A program made the position numbers and the translations under genes. DNA of 64,000 nucleotides from Umezawaea sp042738955 (GTDB lineage: Bacteria > Actinomycetota > Actinomycetes > Mycobacteriales > Pseudonocardiaceae): NCBI RefSeq assembly GCF_042738955.1, contig NZ_JBHYHC010000028.1:1-64000 (forward strand), written 5' to 3'. The notes under the pieces are model-generated. The model was not told the origin of the DNA. It saw only the letters and a list, made by a program, of their open reading frames with translations, and did not search any database. Below are positions 33,466 to 40,383 of this stretch, piece after piece; positions within the stretch are counted from its first letter, which is position 1, and every line of letters begins with the position of its first letter.

Positions 33466-33583
33466 GGTGCGTCAGCTTCGCCGAGGCCTCCGGAGCGGTG
33501 TTGATCTTGGTTGGGTGTTTGCCCTTCTCTGTATCTCTTGTGCGTTCTCCTTTCTGGTGGCAGACCGATCGGGCGGTTCGGGG

Positions 33584-33937
33584 TCAGGGGGCGGTTGGTT
33601 CCAGGACTGAATAGGCCCTTGCTGTCAGGTGGAGGCCGGGGAGTGGGCTGGGGGCGGAGATCTCCACCTCGATGTCGTCGTTGTTGGTGTTGATCTTCAC
33701 GGTGGCGTTGGCTGGGGCGATGGTGTGGGCCAGTGCGGTGGCGCGGTCCGGTTCGCCGCGGGCTAGCAGGCGGGCGGCTTCGCGGGCCGCGTCGGTGCAG
33801 CGGAGGTGGTTGACGACCGTTGTGATCGCCGCGGCGCACAGTGTGAGGACGAAGACCATGGCGAAGATCGCGATGGCGGCTTCGACCGTGACCATTCCGC
33901 TGTCGTTCGGGGAGCGGCAGCGGCGGGGTGGGGTCAT
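33584..33937 (-). CDS. TadE-type minor pilin (Rv3655c type)
   Basis: The 117-aa precursor has a basic leader ending in Gly14, then MVTVEAAIAIFAMVFVLTL, with Glu at +5 as in class-III pilin signals. A soluble C-terminal part of about 80 residues follows. TadE proteins are pseudopilins or minor pilins of Flp pili. The ATG overlaps the stop of the DUF4244 gene (ATGA), so translation is coupled within the Tad operon. Confidence 0.87.
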   Translation of the reverse strand: MTPPRRCRSPNDSGMVTVEAAIAIFAMVFVLTLCAAAITTVVNHLRCTDAAREAARLLARGEPDRATALAHTIAPANATVKINTNNDDIEVEISAPSPLPGLHLTARAYSVLEPTAP

Positions 33938-34113
33938 CCGCCCACCGCGAAGGCCTTCTGGACCAGGTCTCGGAGTAGTTGGGTGATGACGTCGCTGCTG
34001 AGCAGCACGTAGAGGGCGGTCGCCAAGGCCGCTGCCGCGAGAGTTCCGATCGCGTACTCGGCGGTGGTCATTCCGTCGTCGCCTTGGAGGGCTTCGCGGA
34101 TGGTCTGGTGCAC
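33934..34113 (-). CDS. Flp-like major pilin candidate (DUF4244, Rv3656c type)
   Basis: This 59-aa protein starts at a GTG seven bases after AAGGAG. A 14-residue leader ends DDG, then MTTAEYAIGTLAAAALATAL; the Glu at +5 and Tyr at +6 are the Flp pilin signature. The remainder is a short amphipathic tail. It is the most likely structural subunit of the pilus or secretion pseudopilus made by this locus. It overlaps the downstream TadE gene by four bases. Confidence 0.88.
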   Translation of the reverse strand: MHQTIREALQGDDGMTTAEYAIGTLAAAALATALYVLLSSDVITQLLRDLVQKAFAVGG

Positions 34114-34132
34114 GGTGGGCTCCTTCGGTTGG

Positions 34133-34690
34133 TCACCAGGTCGCGGTGAAACGGCCTGCCAGGCCGATGACGACCGGCAGGACTCCCAGGCAGAGGAACG
34201 CCGGGAGGAAACAGGCGGCGAGCGGGGCTGCCACCAGGACGGCCGCCCGTTGGGCTCGGGCCTCGGCTTGGTCGGCCATCTGGTCGCGGACGCGGGCGGC
34301 CAGGTTCGAGGCCAACGTCGCCAGGGCCGCGCCTGAGCGGGCGGTTCGGCGGGCACCTCGGGCCAGCGGTGCCGTCGTGTCGTTGGCCAGGGCTGGGGCC
34401 CAGGCGGTCACGGGGTCCGCGCCCAAGGCGAGCAGGGCTCCTACCTGGCTGAGCGCTGTGGCCGCTGGAGGTGACAGGCCGTCGACGACGGCGTGGACGG
34501 CGCTCGCCACCGGCAGGCCGGTTCTGAGGCAGGCGGCCAGGAGGTCCCAGCTCGCGGCCACGGACAGCGGGTCGTCGGCTGGCGGTGGGGTCGGGCGTGC
34601 CGGTTTGGGGTTCGGCGGGATGAGGCGGTGGAGCACCGGCGGTGGCGAGGGGAACGTCAGCAGCGCCAAGGCCAGGAGGAAGAAGGTCAT
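34133..34690 (-). CDS. tadC: TadC-like type II secretion F-domain membrane protein (Rv3657c type)
   Basis: The 185-aa product has an N-terminal helix (MTFFLLALALLTF), a cytoplasmic T2SSF domain (LAACLRTGLPVASAVHAVVDGL) and C-terminal helices (VLVAAPLAACFLPAFLCLGVLP). TadC with TadB forms the inner-membrane platform on which the TadA ATPase acts. It overlaps tadB by four bases (ATGA). It is shorter than free-standing TadC proteins, as is usual for this mycobacterial-type locus. Confidence 0.85.
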   Translation of the reverse strand: MTFFLLALALLTFPSPPPVLHRLIPPNPKPARPTPPPADDPLSVAASWDLLAACLRTGLPVASAVHAVVDGLSPPAATALSQVGALLALGADPVTAWAPALANDTTAPLARGARRTARSGAALATLASNLAARVRDQMADQAEARAQRAAVLVAAPLAACFLPAFLCLGVLPVVIGLAGRFTATW

Positions 34691-35502
34691 GGGCGGGCCG
34701 CCTGGTCGGTCAACCTGGCGCTCCACAGCAGACCGGCGCAGACGAGCAGTGCGCCCAGGAGCAGGAGGGCTTGGCCCGCTGTGGTCGAGGTCAGGACGTG
34801 GAGGGGGTGAGCGCCGCTCAACTCGCCGAGCGCGATGCCGAACAGCGGGAGGCCCGCCAGTACCGACGCGCTGGCTTGCGGGCCTGCCATCCGGGCTTTG
34901 AGCTGGCCCGCGAACGTGACGCGGCGTTCGAGGTCGCGGCGCACGGCGTCCAGGGTTTCGGCCAGGGGAACGCCGTGCTGGTCGGACAGTCGCCACGCGC
35001 GGGCCAGTGGTCCCAGTGCCGAGGTCAGGTCGGGTTTCGCTCGGGACATGGTGTTCAGAGCTGTGGTGACGTCGCCGCCGAGGCGGGCGGTCGAGGCTAT
35101 TCCGGTCAGGACAGTGGTGGCCGGTTCCTCGGCGTCCTGCGCGGCACCTGCCGCCGCTGCGGCGGGGTGAGCGCCCGCTTTGAGTTCCGAGACGAAGGCC
35201 GCCAGGCCGTCTGCGATCGCGGAGGTGGCGGTCAGGCGGGATCGCTGGTTCGCGCGTGAGCGGACGCCGCGCCAGATCACGGTGGCGACCATCGCGGTCG
35301 CGAGGAGTGCGACCGGGCCCGCCAGGAAGCCGACGACCACGCAGGTCGCGAGGACCAGGAACGAGCGGCGAGGGCGGGGTGAGTGGCGGGATCGGGGTGG
35401 TCCCAGGGCGCGGAGTCGGCGGGTTGACGTGGTGGCCGGGAGCAGGAGGAGAGCCGCGGCCAGGATTGCCAGGGGCACGGCGGGTGAATCGGGCAGGGTC
35501 AT
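34687..35502 (-). CDS. tadB: TadB-like type II secretion F-domain membrane protein (Rv3658c type)
   Basis: The 271-aa inner-membrane platform protein has two N-terminal helices (LAILAAALLLLPA; FLVLATCVVVGFLAGPVALLATAM), a central helical T2SSF domain (FVSELKAGAHPAAAAAGAA; RLSDQHGVPLAETLDAVRRDLERR) and two C-terminal helices. It starts seven bases after the tadA stop and overlaps tadC. Confidence 0.87.
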   Translation of the reverse strand: MTLPDSPAVPLAILAAALLLLPATTSTRRLRALGPPRSRHSPRPRRSFLVLATCVVVGFLAGPVALLATAMVATVIWRGVRSRANQRSRLTATSAIADGLAAFVSELKAGAHPAAAAAGAAQDAEEPATTVLTGIASTARLGGDVTTALNTMSRAKPDLTSALGPLARAWRLSDQHGVPLAETLDAVRRDLERRVTFAGQLKARMAGPQASASVLAGLPLFGIALGELSGAHPLHVLTSTTAGQALLLLGALLVCAGLLWSARLTDQAARP

Positions 35503-35509
35503 GGCTGAC

Positions 35510-36697
35510 TCACCTCGCTGGTCGGCGGGTCGGGTCGACAGGGCGTTCAGGGTGGCCGAGCAGGGATCGCAGGGCGGGCCAGGCCTGTTGGCGGCCGTGT
35601 TCGTGGTGCCAGGCGGTGCGGACCGTGAGGGTCGTCGCGGTGCGGTGGAAGACGGCGATCTCGGCCAGGCGTCTGGCGCCGTCCGGAGCGCGGCGCATGT
35701 GGAGGACGACCTGCACGGCGGCGGCCAACTGGCTGTGCAGGGCGGCGCGGTTGAGACCGCCCAGGGCGGCCAGTGCTTCCAGGCGGGCCGGGACCTCGGT
35801 CGGCGAGTTGGCGTGCAGGGTGCCCGCGCCGCCGTCGTGGCCGGTGTTGAGCGTGGCGAGCAGGTCGCAGACCTCGGCTCCGCGGACCTCGCCGACGACG
35901 ATGCGGTCGGGACGCATGCGGAGGGCCTGGCGGACCAGTTCGCGGACGGGGACCTCGCCGGCGCCCTCGATGTTGGCCGGGCGGGCGATCAGGCGGATCA
36001 CCTGCGGGTGGTTCGGTTGGAGTTCGCCCGCGTCCTCGACGCAGAGGACGCGTTCGGTGTGCGGGACGCAGCCGAGCAGGGCGGCCAGGAGGGTCGTCTT
36101 GCCGGAGCCGGTTCCGCCGACGACGAGGAAGGCGAGTCTGGTGTGGACGATGTCGCGGAGGAGGGCGGCGATCGGGGCGTCGAAGGTGCCGCGGGCCTGG
36201 AGTTCGTCGAGGTCGTGGACCGCCGGGCGGAGGACGCGCAGGGACAGGCAGGTGCCGGAGGCGGCGATCGGCGGGAGGACGGCGTGCAGGCGGATCCGGC
36301 CTGACGGGCCGGAACCGGGGAGCCAGCCGTCGACGTGCGGAACGGCCTCGTCGAGACGGCGGCCGGCGGCGACGGCCAGCCGTTGAGCGAGCCTGCGGAC
36401 GGCGGCCTCGTCGGGGAACGTGATCGCGGTGCGGCGCAAGCCTTGCGCGCCGTCGGCCCAGACCTCCGTGGGGCCGGTGACGAGGACGTCCGTGGTGTCG
36501 GGGTCGGCGAGGAGCGGGTCCAACGGGCCCGCGCCGACGAACTCCTGACGCAGCAACGTCAAGGCGGACAGGACTTCAGCGTCGCCCAGGACACCACCCG
36601 CTTCCTCGCGGACGGCTTCGGCGACGGCCGCCGGGGTCAGCTCCGCTCGGCCTACGGCCAGACGGCGGCGGACACGTTCGACGAGGTCTGCGGTCAT
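35510..36697 (-). CDS. tadA: TadA/CpaF-family secretion ATPase (Rv3659c type)
   Basis: The 395-aa hexameric ATPase powers Flp pilus assembly. An N-terminal helical domain is followed by the RecA-like core with Walker A GGTGSGKTT, the Asp box VEDAGEL, Walker B IVVGEVRGAEV and the His box GTLHANSP. It is the first Tad gene after the Ssd/CpaE-like gene in transcription order, but an 803-base spacer separates them here. Confidence 0.93.
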   Translation of the reverse strand: MTADLVERVRRRLAVGRAELTPAAVAEAVREEAGGVLGDAEVLSALTLLRQEFVGAGPLDPLLADPDTTDVLVTGPTEVWADGAQGLRRTAITFPDEAAVRRLAQRLAVAAGRRLDEAVPHVDGWLPGSGPSGRIRLHAVLPPIAASGTCLSLRVLRPAVHDLDELQARGTFDAPIAALLRDIVHTRLAFLVVGGTGSGKTTLLAALLGCVPHTERVLCVEDAGELQPNHPQVIRLIARPANIEGAGEVPVRELVRQALRMRPDRIVVGEVRGAEVCDLLATLNTGHDGGAGTLHANSPTEVPARLEALAALGGLNRAALHSQLAAAVQVVLHMRRAPDGARRLAEIAVFHRTATTLTVRTAWHHEHGRQQAWPALRSLLGHPERPVDPTRRPAR

Positions 36698-37500
36698 GGG
36701 GGGTCCTCGGGGTTTAGGGCCGGTCGGGCGGGACGGGTGGCCGCCCGACCGGCGGGGAGGTCGACGGATCGCGGCGACGGTCGGGGGCGTCGGGCGCGAT
36801 GTCGACTTGGTCTGGGTAAGGCGAGGGCTGACGGAATTCGGGAGGAGTGAGGGGGATCTGTTGGTGGGCAGGCCGAAGAGGACGGATGGGTGGGAAGCAC
36901 CAGGGGGCTGGGAAATGTGGACCGCAGGGGGCAGGGACTCTGGTGGGGCCAGCTGAGGCGGTCCCAGCGGGTGCGGGTTGCGGGAGACGGAGGAGCGCGT
37001 GAGCCGGGGACCGGATTCGTTGGGGGGCTTGGAGGTTGAAGGCCCGCAGAGGGAAGCGAGACCGGTCGGCTGACAGGAGAGAGTGGGGGCTGCCTGGGGA
37101 TGAGAGCGGTGCCGGTTGGAGGGAGGTGGGCTGGGACTAGGGCGGCTGAGTGGACAGGGCTGTGGCGGAGTCGCGACTGGAGCTTGGGGTTGGGGGTGTC
37201 GGCGGGATGACCCTGAGTGGCAGGCGAGTCAGGCGGGCGGATCAGAAGTGGCGGCTGGCGAGTGGGCCGGTAGGCGGGATGAGGGCGGACAGGCGGTAAG
37301 TGCGAAAGCTGGTTGGAAACCTGGGTGGGGGCAAGCGAGTAGGGCGAGCGAAAGCAGAGATGAGAGCGGGCGGCGGGTCCAAGGGTGGGCAGGCCAGGAC
37401 TGGTCAGGTGGGAACTGAGCAGTTGAGCAAGTGGCAGCTGGGGCCAGCCGGTTATGGGTGTAGATGGCTGACTACGGCCAGCCAGGTAAGTGGGTGGGGG
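36698..37500. other. G-rich non-coding spacer between ssd and tadA
   Basis: These 803 bases hold no gene that I can support. The plus strand is strongly G-rich with many GGGG and GGCGG runs; the frames it opens encode Gly/Trp/Arg-rich sequence without ribosome sites. Unlike the spacer at 32222-33583 there is no clean tandem periodicity. A promoter for tadA downward is probably here, but none stands out. Confidence 0.6.
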
Positions 37501-38565
37501 CTAGGTGGCGTGTAAGGCGGTGAGGATGGTTTTTGCGGTTTTGGCTAGTGGGCCTCTGGTGTTGTGGGGGAAGTTGCCTCGGTCCAGGGCTGTTACCAGG
37601 CCTGGTTCTGGGCGCATGGTGGTGAGCAGGGGAAGGCCTAGGGCCGTGGCTATTTCCTTGGGGTGCAGGCCTGTTGGGCCTGGGGTGCGGACTACGAGGG
37701 CGATGGTCACGCCTCGTTCGGTGATGTGGTGGGCCACGCGTTTGGCCGCTACGCCCGCGCGGACTTCCGCTGGGACCACCAGGACGGCCAGGTCGGCTCG
37801 GTCCAGTGCTGCCCGTGCCGCGTCGGTGAGGTGACGTGGGAGGTCGCAGATGACTGTTTCGCCTGCCCTGCGGCCTGCTTCGACCACGGCTGCCACGGCG
37901 TCCGGTTCTGGGCCGTGGCCTTCTCTTGCGCAGGAGAGGACGGTGAGGCGGCCGTGTTTCGCGGTTCTGCCGGGGAGGGCGGCGTGCAGTGCCGAGGCGG
38001 CTACTCGGCCGCCGGTGAGGTGGAGTTCGGGCCAGCGAGGGCCTTCGGTGGCCTCGGTGCCCAAGGTCAGGTCGAGGCCACCACCCAGGGGGTCGCAGTC
38101 GATGAGGAGGCCTTGGCTGCCCGAGGTGAGGACGGCTTGACCAACCGCCGCGGCCAGGACTGAGGCTCCTGCGCCTCCACGGCCGCCCAGGAGCACCACT
38201 ACTCGGCCGTCGGTGCTGGGTGGGCCTTCGGCGAGGTCGGCCAGTGCGCCCGCCAGCCAGTGTTCGGCGGCGGGGAGTTCGACCACGCGGTCCAGGCCCA
38301 GGGCGACCGCTGTCGGCCACACGGCCGGTGACGGGGTTCCGGTGCTGACCAGGTAGACGCCGGTGCGGCGTGGGAGGTCCAAGAGGCCGCACTCGAAGGC
38401 GCCCCACTCGTCCAGCAGGACCGCCGGAGCGGTCTTCCACCTGGTGCGCAAGGCCGCCGCGTCCGGGACGCGGTCCAGTTCGCAGCCCGCCGCCGCTGCC
38501 AGGCGGAGCAGGTCGTCCAGCAGCAACTCGTCGCCGACCAGGGCCACGGGTCGATTCGCTTCCAC
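37501..38565 (-). CDS. ssd: CpaE/TadZ-like MinD-family protein (Ssd, Rv3660c type)
   Basis: The 354-aa protein has an N-terminal receiver-like domain lacking the phosphoacceptor pattern, then a MinD/ParA fold starting VVVLLGGRGGAGASVLAAA. The deviant Walker A has lost its lysines (GGRGGAGAS), as in other actinobacterial Ssd proteins, so ATP use may differ. LLIDCDPLGGGLDLTLG and VICDLPRHL follow as switch regions. Family members localise Tad machinery and, in mycobacteria, influence septum placement. The GTG start is preceded by an AGG-containing stretch. Confidence 0.86.
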   Translation of the reverse strand: MEANRPVALVGDELLLDDLLRLAAAAGCELDRVPDAAALRTRWKTAPAVLLDEWGAFECGLLDLPRRTGVYLVSTGTPSPAVWPTAVALGLDRVVELPAAEHWLAGALADLAEGPPSTDGRVVVLLGGRGGAGASVLAAAVGQAVLTSGSQGLLIDCDPLGGGLDLTLGTEATEGPRWPELHLTGGRVAASALHAALPGRTAKHGRLTVLSCAREGHGPEPDAVAAVVEAGRRAGETVICDLPRHLTDAARAALDRADLAVLVVPAEVRAGVAAKRVAHHITERGVTIALVVRTPGPTGLHPKEIATALGLPLLTTMRPEPGLVTALDRGNFPHNTRGPLAKTAKTILTALHAT

Positions 38566-38770
38566 TCCGGCTCACCTCCCTGTCGACTCGTTCGGACCGG
38601 TCTTGGTCCGGGGTCAACGGTCGGCTGTCGTGAGGAAAGCCACAAGCGAGCAAGATCGAGATGTGGACAACCGGTGGGGTTGTGGACAAGTCGGAGGCGG
38701 AAATCCGGCTTTGTCGGTGCCGTGCGAGAGGCTGGGAGGTTGGGCTTCGAACGCCGCGAGCAGAACGCGG
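38566..38770. promoter_or_regulatory. Upstream region of ssd
   Basis: This stretch lies between the ssd start and the hairpins of the 6C RNA and must hold the ssd promoter (minus strand). I see no clear -10/-35 pair. No gene is supported. Confidence 0.35.
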
Positions 38771-38790
38771 AAAGGGCCGGGAAACCGGCC
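38771..38790 (-). terminator. Possible 3' hairpin of the 6C RNA transcript
   Basis: A GGCCGG/CCGGCC stem with a 4-nt loop (38775-38790) is followed on the minus strand by CTTTCC, 22 bases beyond the second 6C stem. Confidence 0.4.
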
Positions 38791-38810
38791 GTCCACCTGA
38801 CCCCGGACAT

Positions 38811-38900
38811 GGGACGACCCCCGCCAGGGGGGAGGGACGGGGGTCGTCGGTGGTTCAGTCCCGGGGGGTCGGACTGAACCGGTCCGGTAGAACCGGACCG
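38811..38900 (-). ncRNA. 6C small RNA
   Basis: On the minus strand two strong hairpins carry C-runs in their loops, the defining feature of the actinobacterial 6C RNA. The first is a 10-bp stem (38853-38862 with 38871-38880) with loop GACCCCCC; the second is an 11-bp stem (38813-38823 with 38838-38848) whose 14-nt loop contains CCCCCC. A third short hairpin (38881-38899) precedes them and may mark the 5' end or promoter side. The position, between the Ssd and HAD-IB genes, is the same as that of the M. tuberculosis 6C RNA (B11) as I recall it. The exact ends are uncertain. Confidence 0.82.
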
Positions 38901-39035
38901 CACCACTGTATCCCCAGAACCTTGACCGGTGCTCGTCTTCCGTTGGAGGACACGAGGAATTTCCGTCGTCCGGCGCACAGCACTTTCGTCAACGAGCGAA
39001 ACGCCCTTCGGGAACGCACCCCCTAAACTGGCGGC

Positions 39036-39863
39036 GTGACCGATCCCGGCAGCGGCGAAGCCCCCGCACAAGGCACCCGAGTCGCCGCGTTCTTCGACCT
39101 GGACAAGACGGTCATCGCCAAGTCGAGCACGTTGGCGTTCAGCCGCCCGTTCTTCCAAGAAGGTCTGATCAACCGGCGCGCTGTGCTCAAGAGCGCCTAC
39201 GCGCAGTTCGTGTTCATGCTCGCGGGCGCGGACGCGGACCAGATGGACAGGATGCGGTCGCACATCACCGCGCTCTGCGAGGGGTGGGACGTCGAGCAGA
39301 TCAGGTCGATCGTCGCCGAGACCCTGCACGACATCGTGGATCCCCTGGTCTACAAGGAAGCCACCCAGCTGATCACCGACCACAAGGCCGAGGGCCACGA
39401 CGTGGTCGTCGTGTCGGCGTCCGGTGAGGAGCTGGTGGCACCGATCTCCGACATGGTCGGCGCGACGCACAGCGTCGGCACCCGGATGGTCATCGCCGAC
39501 GGCCGCTACTCCGGTGAGATCGACTTCTACTGCGCGGGCGAGAACAAGGCCATCGCCGTCAAGCAGCTCGCGCAGCAGCACGGCTACGACCTCGAGGACT
39601 GCTTCGCGTACTCGGATTCCGTCACGGACCTGCCGCTGCTGGAGGCCGTCGGTCACCCGACGGTGGTGAACCCGGACCGCGCCCTGCGGAAGGTCGCCGC
39701 GCAACGCGGGTGGCCCGTCCTCACGTTCTCCGACCCGGTGTCGCTCCGCGCGCGCATCCCCACGCCGTCGGGCACGGCCGTCGCGGTCACCGCGATCGGG
39801 CTCGGCGCGGCCGCCGCGGCGGGCGTCGCCTGGTACGGGATGCGGCGTCGCAGGCGTAGCTGA
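39036..39863 (+). CDS. HAD-IB family phosphatase (SerB-like, Rv3661 type)
   Basis: The 275-aa protein has haloacid-dehalogenase motifs: motif I FFDLDKTV, motif II VVVSASG, a lysine in GENKAIAVK and motif IV FAYSDSVTDLPLLEAVG. A single helix (AVTAIGLGAAAAAGVAWYGM) and a basic end close the protein, so it is probably membrane-tethered. HAD-IB enzymes include phosphoserine phosphatase; the substrate of this branch is not established. The gene lies between the 6C and Ms1-like RNAs. Confidence 0.9.
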   Translation: MTDPGSGEAPAQGTRVAAFFDLDKTVIAKSSTLAFSRPFFQEGLINRRAVLKSAYAQFVFMLAGADADQMDRMRSHITALCEGWDVEQIRSIVAETLHDIVDPLVYKEATQLITDHKAEGHDVVVVSASGEELVAPISDMVGATHSVGTRMVIADGRYSGEIDFYCAGENKAIAVKQLAQQHGYDLEDCFAYSDSVTDLPLLEAVGHPTVVNPDRALRKVAAQRGWPVLTFSDPVSLRARIPTPSGTAVAVTAIGLGAAAAAGVAWYGMRRRRRS

Positions 39864-39983
39864 GCGCCGCGAATCGGGTGGGTGACGTCCTCCGCCCGAT
39901 CAGCGGTACCGGAGCCGGAAACCCCTGAGATCAACCAACTTTCGCTACTGAACGTGGCTTGACCGGTGCACCCTTCCGAGGCC

Positions 39984-40012
39984 TTGCTGTGACGCGGCAC
40001 ACGGTCTACAAA
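39984..40012 (+). promoter_or_regulatory. Promoter of the Ms1-like RNA
   Basis: A -35 box TTGCTG (39984-39989), a 17-bp spacer and a -10 box TACAAA (40007-40012) form a consensus-like vegetative promoter. Start of transcription is expected near 40018-40019. Confidence 0.75.
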
Positions 40013-40017
40013 TGGAG

Positions 40018-40265
40018 GTGCGGACTTCGGGTCGGCCAGGGACGAAGCGGAAGAGAAGCGGCGTTCACCCCGGCAGAGCTCCGTGCACGGACTTCGAGCA
40101 CCCACGCGCAGCACGCCGCGGGAGGCTTGCCGTCAAGGGCCTGCGTACTGGGACGCCGGACGCCGAGGCCATGGTGATACGGCACGAGTTGCACGCTTGG
40201 TAACTCGAAGGCCCGTGCTGTTGGCGGGGACCCCGCACGAAAGTGCCGGGGTCCCCGCCCTTTTT
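40018..40265 (+). ncRNA. Ms1-like RNA polymerase-binding small RNA (MTS2823 homolog candidate)
   Basis: The 248-nt interval begins seven bases after a strong promoter and ends with a strong terminator. It lies immediately downstream of the HAD-IB gene, as MTS2823/Ms1 does in mycobacteria. The predicted 5' and 3' ends pair: 40018-40023 with 40213-40218, and after a small bulge 40025-40032 with 40203-40210, giving the long closing stem expected of a 6S/Ms1-type rod. A 63-codon frame starting at 40012 exists, but its start lies in the -10 box and it has no ribosome site, so it is not called. The identity rests on synteny and structure, not on sequence search. Confidence 0.68.
40223..40265 (+). 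terminator. Strong intrinsic terminator of the Ms1-like RNA
   Basis: A 16-bp stem with one bulged base (40223-40238 with 40243-40259), a GAAA tetraloop and a run of five T (40261-40265). Confidence 0.95.
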
Positions 40266-40383
40266 CGTCCGGCCCGATTCCCCAGGGCGAGGCAAAATAC
40301 CCACCCGTTGACCGGCTCGCACGTCGTGAGTAACTTGCGAATATGTCCGGATAGTTGTGGGAAACACGCCTGGGGAGGCTCTC

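Larger units (their letters stand above)
32222..33583. repeat. Low-complexity repetitive spacer inside the Tad locus
   Basis: No credible gene is seen in these 1,362 bases; the many open frames are Pro/Pro-Ala/Arg-rich on one strand and Gly/Trp-rich on the other, with no ribosome sites or domains. The 5' half (plus-strand coordinates 32341-32870) carries five degenerate copies of a roughly 50-bp unit beginning GACCACCGGTCCAC. The 3' half (about 32940-33477) is built on 7- and 14-bp periodic units. The minus (sense) strand is G-rich. Confidence 0.8.

Noticed and set aside
32808..33839. Long frames through the heptamer region, including repetitive Gly/Ala/Arg and Pro/Ala/Arg proteins
   Set aside because: All frames are open because the 7-bp units lack stop codons; there is no start signal and a sense gene (TadE) overlaps.
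37116..37418. A 100-codon Gly/Trp-rich plus-strand gene in the ssd-tadA spacer
   Set aside because: Composition follows the G-rich DNA, there is no ribosome site, and no domain is recognisable.
39959..40203. Short plus-strand ORFs of 72 and 63 codons before the strong terminator
   Set aside because: Neither has a ribosome site; one begins upstream of the promoter and the other within the -10 box. The interval is better explained as a structured RNA.
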